The position numbers and the translations under genes are program-made. The notes beneath the pieces were generated by a model that searched no databases, was not told where the DNA came from, and worked only from the letters and a program-made list of their open reading frames with translations. A DNA stretch of 64,000 nucleotides from Pedobacter sp. B4-66 (GTDB lineage: Bacteria; Bacteroidota; Bacteroidia; Sphingobacteriales; Sphingobacteriaceae): positions 124,001 to 188,000 of the forward strand of contig NZ_JAFVME010000010.1 in the NCBI RefSeq assembly GCF_018492665.1, given 5' to 3'. Numbering within the stretch: position 1 is the stretch's first letter; each line of letters opens with the position of its first letter. Shown one piece after another: positions 57,972 to 64,000 of the stretch.

Positions 57972-59144
57972 CTAATGTTTTAAAACTTCTCTTGCAATAA
58001 CTATTTTCTGAATTTCTGAAGTTCCCTCTCCTATTGTGCATAATTTGCTGTCTCTATAAAATTTTTCAACCGGAAAATCCTTAGTATATCCATAGCCACC
58101 AAAAATCTGCACAGCCTCAGTTGAAGTTCTCACAGCAACTTCCGAAGCAAAATATTTAGCCATTGCAGATTCTTTAGTCATAGGTAAGCCTCGGTTCTTT
58201 AAATCAGCTGCCTGCCTAATTAATAACTCAGCCGCTTCAATCTCAGTAGCCATATCAGCTAATTTAAAACTAATCCCCTGAAAACTTGCTATTGGCTGGC
58301 CAAACTGATGACGCTGTTTTGCATAAGCAACTGCTGCCTCATAAGCCCCCTTTGCAATACCAAGAGCCAAAGCCGCTATAGAAATTCTTCCCCCATCCAG
58401 AACTTTCATTGCTTGCTTAAAACCTTCTCCTATATTTCCTAAAAGATTTTCCTTTGGGATACGACAGTTGTCGAATATCATTTCAGTGGTTTCAGAAGCC
58501 CTCATTCCAAGCTTGTTCTCTTTTTTTCCTGCCGCAAACCCTGGGGTTCCTCTTTCTACAACAAAAGCAGAAATTCCATTAGAATCACCTTTCTCTCCCG
58601 TTCTGGCCATAACAACAGCCAGATCTCCACTTTTACCATGTGTAATCCAATTTTTAGATCCATTAAGAACATACTCATCTCCATCAAAAGTAGCAACGGT
58701 CATCATTCTTAAAGCGTCAGAGCCAGTATTTGCTTCTGTTAGTCCCCATGCGCCTATCCATTCCGCGGTTGCTAACTTAGGTAGCCACCTTCTTTTTTGT
58801 TCCTCATTGGCAAAAGCAAGGATATGCCCTGTGCATAAAGAATTATGGGCTGCCAAAGAAAGACCTATAGAACCGCAGACCTTTGATATCCCTACAATTA
58901 CATCGACGTATTCCTGATATCCAAAACCAGAACCGCCATATATCTCTGGCACCAAAACTCCCATTAACCCCAATTCTCCAAGTTTCTTAAAAACTTCTAT
59001 GGGAAAATGTTGCACTTCATCCCATTCCATTACGTTTGCACGAATATTCTTTTCAGCAAAATCATCTACCATCTTTCTTATCATTTCCTGATTTTCTGAG
59101 ACACCAAAGTTATATCCCACAGAATTATCCATTGTTTCTAACAT
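57972..59144 (-). CDS. Acyl-CoA dehydrogenase
   Basis: This 390-residue flavoenzyme of fatty acid oxidation has the FAD and substrate blocks ([37 protein letters not shown]). The C-terminal [23 protein letters not shown] holds the catalytic Glu (EGT). The length suits a short- or medium-chain type. The exact acyl length is not readable. It stands alone on the minus strand. Confidence 0.95.
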   Translation of the reverse strand: MLETMDNSVGYNFGVSENQEMIRKMVDDFAEKNIRANVMEWDEVQHFPIEVFKKLGELGLMGVLVPEIYGGSGFGYQEYVDVIVGISKVCGSIGLSLAAHNSLCTGHILAFANEEQKRRWLPKLATAEWIGAWGLTEANTGSDALRMMTVATFDGDEYVLNGSKNWITHGKSGDLAVVMARTGEKGDSNGISAFVVERGTPGFAAGKKENKLGMRASETTEMIFDNCRIPKENLLGNIGEGFKQAMKVLDGGRISIAALALGIAKGAYEAAVAYAKQRHQFGQPIASFQGISFKLADMATEIEAAELLIRQAADLKNRGLPMTKESAMAKYFASEVAVRTSTEAVQIFGGYGYTKDFPVEKFYRDSKLCTIGEGTSEIQKIVIAREVLKH

Positions 59145-59342
59145 AATTTACCGATTGAATCCGGACAATTATAAACAAATAAAACAACAGGAACGCAAGT
59201 TCCAAACTTGTAAAATAGTAGAACGAAATGGTATTTAGTTCATTAACCTTACCTCTTGATTTTAAGTCAGTCAAATACGTAGAAAACTTTTTTTATTTTT
59301 TTTTAGCTTTACCACTTTAGAATTATCTAATTAAAGCATCTC

Positions 59343-60392
59343 ATGAAGTTTATTACGATTAAAGACCTTATAGCTCAATTAAAAAATGACCTTATAGGTA
59401 AGGATTCCTATAGAGGAGTAACCCTAACCTATTCCTGGCTGGCAAACCAATTTGGCCACTTTTCTCTTGGGTTTATCCCCACTATTCTTATTTATAAAGT
59501 TTTGGAATCAAAAACGAAACTCTCTCATCCAGAACTTTGGGCAGCTTTCGGAGTTTGGGGGGCCTGGATTCTATTTGAACTGTTTAATTTCCTTTGGCCA
59601 TTGCTATTTAAAAAAGAATCAAAACGAAAAGCACTTGGAGCTGGTAAATACACATTCCAACCCGCCTGGATAAATGTTACTTTTGATACCTTAACAGATC
59701 TGATCTACTTCGGCATAGGCGCTTTCGCTGCTAGCCTAACCTGCAAACCTAATGATGGTATGGTTATAGGGCTTATTGTGCTAATCCTATTAGTTACCTA
59801 CCCATTCTATTATTGGTACACAACCAAAATGTTCCTTCAAAATGCTGACTACCCTTTTCAATTACGATTAAGCCAATGGAATCAGCAAATCAAAGAAGAA
59901 AACAAAGCTGCTATATTAAATTTCCTTAATCATAATGAACCCGGCAAGCACATGTTACTATTTGGTTCAAGAGGTAGCGGAAAAACGATGCTGTCTGTTG
60001 GCATTGCAACTGAATCATCCATTAAAAATAACAGTTGCAGTTATGTAACTGCCGTAAAACTACTTTGCTTATTTTATGAGAATGAGGATAATCCACCTAT
60101 TACTAAACCAGGAGCATGGTCGTGGAGAAACTCTTCCTTACTAGTCATTGACGATATAAACCCTGGCGGGCATGTTGAAGGAGATATACTAAGTGCAAAG
60201 CAATTCTATAATATCCTTAACAACCTTGCATGTGGCGAATTAAATAAAAAAGCCATTAAAGAAAAAAGCATCATTTGGGTTATGGGTAACGAAGACCCAA
60301 CAAGACATGCAGAAGAACGCTGGGAAACTTTATTGGAAAACATAGGAATAGAAAAATCAAATATTACAACCGTAAACCTGGATATAGTTTAA
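59343..60392 (+). CDS. Membrane-anchored P-loop (AAA+-like) ATPase of unknown function
   Basis: This 349-residue protein combines two parts. Residues 1-165 contain about four membrane segments (near 37-52, 66-90, 118-133 and 139-158). Residues 180-349 are a soluble ATPase with Walker A GSRGSGKT (208-215), Walker B LLVIDD (266-271) and a sensor-1-like Asn in IIWVMGNED (Asn316). This second part resembles DnaC/IstB-type ATPases, but no arginine-finger region or transposase is near. I know no named family with this arrangement. It converges on the PAS-LuxR gene with no gap. The function is open. Confidence 0.75.
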   Translation: MKFITIKDLIAQLKNDLIGKDSYRGVTLTYSWLANQFGHFSLGFIPTILIYKVLESKTKLSHPELWAAFGVWGAWILFELFNFLWPLLFKKESKRKALGAGKYTFQPAWINVTFDTLTDLIYFGIGAFAASLTCKPNDGMVIGLIVLILLVTYPFYYWYTTKMFLQNADYPFQLRLSQWNQQIKEENKAAILNFLNHNEPGKHMLLFGSRGSGKTMLSVGIATESSIKNNSCSYVTAVKLLCLFYENEDNPPITKPGAWSWRNSSLLVIDDINPGGHVEGDILSAKQFYNILNNLACGELNKKAIKEKSIIWVMGNEDPTRHAEERWETLLENIGIEKSNITTVNLDIV

Positions 60393-61130
60393 TTAAGGAA
60401 GTATATTGTTATCATATGCAAAACTAACCAGGTGAGTTAAGCTCTTCACATCAAATCGTTTATACAGAGGGATTATTCTTTTTTCAATTGCCGAATGTGA
60501 AACACCAAGTTCATAAGCAATCTCCTTAAAAGAATACCCTTTTGCAACCAATGAAAGAGCTTCCTTCTCTTTATTTGATATTGCCAAATGATAAAATAAG
60601 ATCTTATTTAACTCCTCCTCAAACTTTTCCTTATCAGGGCCATAAGCCGCATACCTCATTATTTTCCCAAAGATTAGGCTTCGGTTAATTTGGAAACGAC
60701 CTATTATAGATTCGATTTTACCATTTTCGGAGCTAAAAACGCCCACCCTTGCTGAAATAGGAACTTCACTCCCATTTTTATGGATCTTTTTGAGTTCAAT
60801 AGTAAAACTATATTTTTCCAGATCCTTTGTTTTGTTGTGAATAAACTTGAGTGCTTTATCATTAAGATCATGCGAAAAAGGAGCAAATTCTGGAGCCGAC
60901 ATATTAACTATCGCCAGCATATTTATCTCATCATCTTTATAACCAACGACCTCTTCCCAACCGCTGGCAAAAATCATTCTGTTCTCTTTAAACGAATAGA
61001 TATAGATGGCTTCTTCCGCAAATCTGGGAATTGTTTTTTCAAAGAATAACGATTTCTCGCTCTTCAGATCGGTGGGAACATCAGTAATAAAGTTCCTCGA
61101 ATAGTCACCAAAATTCCCTTTCGTTTTCAT
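60393..61130 (-). CDS. PAS domain LuxR-type transcriptional regulator
   Basis: This 245-residue protein has a PAS domain (FAEEAIYIYSFKENRMIFASGWEEVVGYKDDEINML, residues about 36-72, up to FQINRS near 148) and a C-terminal LuxR helix-turn-helix (LSNKEKEALSLVAKGYSFKEIAYELGVSHSAIEKRIIPLYKRF, about 186-230). It should sense a small ligand or redox state and bind DNA. Its stop is directly adjacent to that of the convergent membrane ATPase gene. Confidence 0.9.
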   Translation of the reverse strand: MKTKGNFGDYSRNFITDVPTDLKSEKSLFFEKTIPRFAEEAIYIYSFKENRMIFASGWEEVVGYKDDEINMLAIVNMSAPEFAPFSHDLNDKALKFIHNKTKDLEKYSFTIELKKIHKNGSEVPISARVGVFSSENGKIESIIGRFQINRSLIFGKIMRYAAYGPDKEKFEEELNKILFYHLAISNKEKEALSLVAKGYSFKEIAYELGVSHSAIEKRIIPLYKRFDVKSLTHLVSFAYDNNILP

Positions 61131-61347
61131 TTTATATCCGTTTAGAGAGTTCTTCTAATTAAAACCTGCGTATTTACTCAGTTGATTGCAAGCAGAAGTA
61201 CTACTAATTTTGCAACAAGTTTAAAAAAAATACCGCTCATTTCATCATCTTCCTTTCACTTTTCTATTCTCCTTCTAAAACTAGTTGCACTTCCTTTACT
61301 AATGTTGGATTTTTTTCAAACTAGTAATTTATAATGCATTAACCTGA

Positions 61348-61875
61348 TTAATACGAAGCCAAAGAAAAAACCTCATTCCCATATGGTTTTAATCGCTCCC
61401 TACCATTCAAAAAATCCAGGGAAATAATAAAAGAATAAGCTGCGACAGTTGCTTCCATTTGCATAACTAATTTAGACGCAGCAACCACTGTTCCTCCTGT
61501 CGCCAATAAATCATCGTGTACCAAAACTTTCTGTCCTTTAAGCAAGGCATCCTGATGGCACTCTATCATAGCACTACCATATTCAAGATCGTAAGATTGT
61601 TGTATAGTTTTATAAGGAAGCTTCCCTGCTTTCCTGATTGGGATAAAAGGTACATTTAGCAACTGCGCCAATGATGGACCAAATAAAAAACCCCGGCTTT
61701 CTATCCCTGCAACCACATCAATATCCACATTAAAAAGCTGTTCGGCCAAAGCGACCGTAATATCCTTGCATAAGCCTGGATCTTTTAATATCGGCGTAAT
61801 GTCTTTAAAAATGATACCCGGCTTTGGAAAATCATTTACATCACGTACACTTTGTTTTATTCTCGATTCAATCAT
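61348..61875 (-). CDS. apt: Adenine phosphoribosyltransferase
   Basis: This 175-residue enzyme salvages adenine to AMP using PRPP. FPKPGIIFKDITPILKDP, GIESRGFLFGPSLAQ and the PRPP motif VLVHDDLLATGGT are diagnostic. It begins 2 bases after the upstream helix-hairpin-helix gene, so the two form a likely operon. Confidence 0.96.
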   Translation of the reverse strand: MIESRIKQSVRDVNDFPKPGIIFKDITPILKDPGLCKDITVALAEQLFNVDIDVVAGIESRGFLFGPSLAQLLNVPFIPIRKAGKLPYKTIQQSYDLEYGSAMIECHQDALLKGQKVLVHDDLLATGGTVVAASKLVMQMEATVAAYSFIISLDFLNGRERLKPYGNEVFSLASY

Positions 61876-61877
61876 GA

Positions 61878-62786
61878 TTAAAAAGTAAGGTAAGGAGCCA
61901 AACGTTCAATCATATCCTGACTAAAGATGGCGACCTTATTTAAGTCAGCAATATTACTATAATTTCCGTGTTGTTTTCTATACTCAATTATAGCATTTAC
62001 TTGCTTATACCTTATATAAGGATGTCCTTTGAAATCTTCCAGTTTTGCAGTATTGATATTGATCTTTTTTAATTCCTTAGCATTTACAGAAATCTGGTTC
62101 TTAACCTCTTCAAACTTTGCAGAATCCAGTCCAAACACCTCAAGCAATTGCTCCTTTTTATAAAATCCGCCAACCCGTTCTCTATACTTTATTATCCTTT
62201 TGGCAAAACTTGCACCAATACCCCTTATCTGAATAAGAGTTACACTGTCAGCCCCATTTATTTCAACTATTTTTACTTTGGGAACAACACCATCGGCCTT
62301 TCCGTTAAAACTGTCCCCATGTTTTATCCCCTTTCCAATATCACTACTTTCAATTCGCACATAAGGATATAGCTTGGCGTACATCTTTTCATTAATAGTG
62401 TACATCTTCTGTACATCCTCTGCTTTCTTAAACCTCCCTCCTTTTGCTAAATATTTTAAAATAGCTGCCGATTGTTTAAATGACAGACCAAGCCTCTGCC
62501 ATTCATCAGCATTAATAGTATTGGGATCAAACAAAAACAACGAATGCTTAACTTCATGTTTAACACGATGCTTTAAATTGACCTTCCCAAAAGCAGTAGT
62601 CTTTTTAATAGGTAACGATAGCCTTTTAATTGCCAAATGCTCAATCTCTGAATTATCTTCTTCGGGATTTACATAATCATATATATAGGGAATAGCGCTA
62701 ATCATCAGTATTAGTACTATTAAAACCATAAGGCCATTGAATTCACGTTTACTGAAATCAAAATAAGCATTCAACAACTTTCTCAT
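61878..62786 (-). CDS. Membrane-anchored helix-hairpin-helix (ComEA-like) protein
   Basis: This 302-residue protein has an N-terminal membrane segment (about 17-36, NGLMVLIVLILMISAIPYIY). The rest contains repeated helix-hairpin-helix units, such as LIQIRGIGASFAKRIIKYRERVGGFYKKEQLLEVFGLD and NINTAKLEDFKGHPYIRYKQVNAIIEYRKQHG. ComEA-type proteins bind DNA during uptake, but here several such repeats are joined. Binding of DNA or a scaffold role is inferred. It is the first gene of the unit with apt. Confidence 0.85.
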   Translation of the reverse strand: MRKLLNAYFDFSKREFNGLMVLIVLILMISAIPYIYDYVNPEEDNSEIEHLAIKRLSLPIKKTTAFGKVNLKHRVKHEVKHSLFLFDPNTINADEWQRLGLSFKQSAAILKYLAKGGRFKKAEDVQKMYTINEKMYAKLYPYVRIESSDIGKGIKHGDSFNGKADGVVPKVKIVEINGADSVTLIQIRGIGASFAKRIIKYRERVGGFYKKEQLLEVFGLDSAKFEEVKNQISVNAKELKKININTAKLEDFKGHPYIRYKQVNAIIEYRKQHGNYSNIADLNKVAIFSQDMIERLAPYLTF

Positions 62787-62966
62787 TGCCTAATCTATAT
62801 CAGATTATTTTAAATAACCACCTGTTAAAGTTTTAGTCAGTAAAGCCTTTTTAAATTATTACCTATTCCTTACAGTGAATCCCTTTATATTTCAGGTTGT
62901 CCGCGATGATTAAAAATATAAATCTTACTTTTGAGGTTGGATAATGTTTCACAAACCGGAATTTAA

Positions 62967-64000
62967 ATGAAGATCATAACTACCCAAGAGTTTGCAAAAG
63001 CTACCAAAATAGATAAGCTGGGCGTACCCGGACTTGCTGCTTTACTCATGGAGATGATGAAACTCAATGACATCAACAAAGTTTTTTCACAGAATGAACA
63101 CTTTAATGGTTTAGAATTTGTCGACAAAATTCTAGAAACTATTGGCGTTAGTATTGATTTTGATGAAGACGACCTTAAAAACATTCCTAAAACCGGAGGT
63201 TTTATTGCGATTGCAAACCATCCCTATGGTGGTGTTGAAGGACTTGCTCTGGTAAAATTACTATGTACTGTAAGGCCAGAGGCAAAAGTAATGGTAAACT
63301 TCATACTTAAAAAGATTCCTAACCTAAGTGAATTCTTTGTAGCAGTAAACCCATTCGAAAATGTTCAGCATTCATCGAGTATCAGTGGTTTAAAGGCTAC
63401 TTTCGACTTACTTCAAAGTGGGACACCTATAGGAATATTTCCAGCGGGTGAAGTTTCTACATTTAGTTTAGACAAGCAGGAAATTACAGATAGAATATGG
63501 CATCCGGTAGTTGGTAAATTAATTGCCAGAGCTAAATTACCTGTAGTACCTATTTATTTCCATGGCAACAACGGAGTTCTATTTAATATCCTGAGCTTTA
63601 TTCATCCAACATTAAGAACAGCTAAACTACCTTCAGAATTTTTAAACAAACAAGGTTTAAAAATAAAAGTAAGAATTGGCAAGCCTATCAATATAGAAGA
63701 TGTCTCTTATAGAAATAACACCAATAAGCTACTTGATTTCCTTAGAGCCCGCACCTATGCTCTTGGAACAGGCTTAGAGCAAGAGAAGAAACTATTTAAC
63801 CCCATCAATCTTTTTAAGATAAAGAAAAAGCCTGAAGAAGTTATAGCAGAAACTGATCGAAATAAAATAGTAGAAGAAGTTGATCAACTTGAAAACTTTA
63901 GGGTATGGCAAGAAAAGAATTATGAGGTCTATATAGCTCCTACTGTTGCCATACCGAATATTTTAAGAGAGATTGGACGCTTAAGAGAAATTACTTTTAG
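62967..64000 (+). CDS. Lysophospholipid acyltransferase-like protein, possibly bifunctional (OlsF-like), cut by the window end
   Basis: The visible 344 codons begin at the ATG at 62967. They contain the acyltransferase motif GGFIAIANHPYGGVEGLALV (NHxxxxxD-like, here HPYGGVE) and the PAGEVSTF block of the PlsC group. From about residue 290 a second, GNAT-like section begins (YEVYIAPTVAIPNILREIGRLREITF), reading out of the window. This two-part design is known for OlsF, which makes ornithine lipids. Glycine-lipid synthesis in Bacteroides uses separate but related proteins. The real head group is unknown without the rest of the gene. Confidence 0.65.
   Translation, partial: MKIITTQEFAKATKIDKLGVPGLAALLMEMMKLNDINKVFSQNEHFNGLEFVDKILETIGVSIDFDEDDLKNIPKTGGFIAIANHPYGGVEGLALVKLLCTVRPEAKVMVNFILKKIPNLSEFFVAVNPFENVQHSSSISGLKATFDLLQSGTPIGIFPAGEVSTFSLDKQEITDRIWHPVVGKLIARAKLPVVPIYFHGNNGVLFNILSFIHPTLRTAKLPSEFLNKQGLKIKVRIGKPINIEDVSYRNNTNKLLDFLRARTYALGTGLEQEKKLFNPINLFKIKKKPEEVIAETDRNKIVEEVDQLENFRVWQEKNYEVYIAPTVAIPNILREIGRLREITF

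Noticed and set aside
59940-60392. IstB-like ATPase as a transposition helper
   Set aside because: No IstA-type transposase or insertion-sequence ends are present, and the N-terminal half has membrane helices that IstB lacks.

Overview
This window looks like chromosomal DNA from a Bacteroidota bacterium, most likely family Sphingobacteriaceae (Pedobacter-like). The reasons are low-GC codon use, promoters of the Bacteroidetes type (TTTG, about 20 bases, TAnnTTTG), almost no Shine-Dalgarno sequences, a type IX secretion sorting domain, a Bacteroidetes-style FecI/FecR pair, DUF3467 and T9SS protein families, and the order of the ribosomal and RNA polymerase genes. The genus is inferred from general resemblance only. 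No CRISPR array, insertion sequence, prophage or rRNA operon was seen.

Layout. Bases 1-4.9 kb hold the end of engB, a UbiA prenyltransferase, an M3 peptidase and an amino acid permease. A possible small RNA sits at 5.0-5.13 kb, next to the potassium transporter kup. Bases 7.3-14.3 kb hold a small T9SS cargo protein, a FAH-family enzyme, an M23 peptidase, bcp, a hybrid histidine kinase and a sugar transporter. Bases 14.5-18.2 kb hold a damaged or rearranged FecI/FecR locus: the anti-sigma gene is frameshifted in a homopolymer, and an ABC exporter separates it from its sigma factor. Bases 18.4-22 kb hold a split transketolase, with a tandem 52-bp repeat between the halves, then an ECF sigma/anti-sigma/periplasmic trio. 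Bases 22-31.2 kb hold an aminotransferase, a DUF58 protein, thioredoxin, an exonuclease-fused DnaE, a lipocalin, mdh and a retropepsin-like protein. A gene-free 31.2-31.6 kb stretch with strong palindromes precedes gyrB. Bases 33.8-42.3 kb are housekeeping genes (OmpH-like lipoprotein, deaminase, EcsC, dapD, glycosyltransferase, sua5, cca, miaA, DUF3467).

Bases 42.4-57.4 kb are the core gene-expression block, read leftwards: rpsU-xerC-hpf, then tRNA-Thr/Tyr/Gly/Thr-tuf-tRNA-Trp-secE-nusG-rplKAJL-rpoBC. This is the classical bacterial order. rpsU and hpf both carry strong Shine-Dalgarno sequences, which are otherwise nearly absent here. That fits the known autoregulation of bS21 in Bacteroidota and suggests that ribosome hibernation may be tied to it.

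Bases 57.5-64 kb hold an acyl-CoA dehydrogenase, an unfamiliar membrane-anchored AAA+ ATPase facing a PAS-LuxR regulator, apt, a helix-hairpin-helix membrane protein, and the start of a probable bifunctional aminolipid acyltransferase cut by the window end.

No single large undescribed system is evident. The best leads are the rpsU/hpf Shine-Dalgarno pair, the membrane AAA+ protein, the tandem mini-ORF repeat in the transketolase operon, the slippage-prone anti-sigma gene, and the three-hairpin RNA candidate at 5.0 kb.
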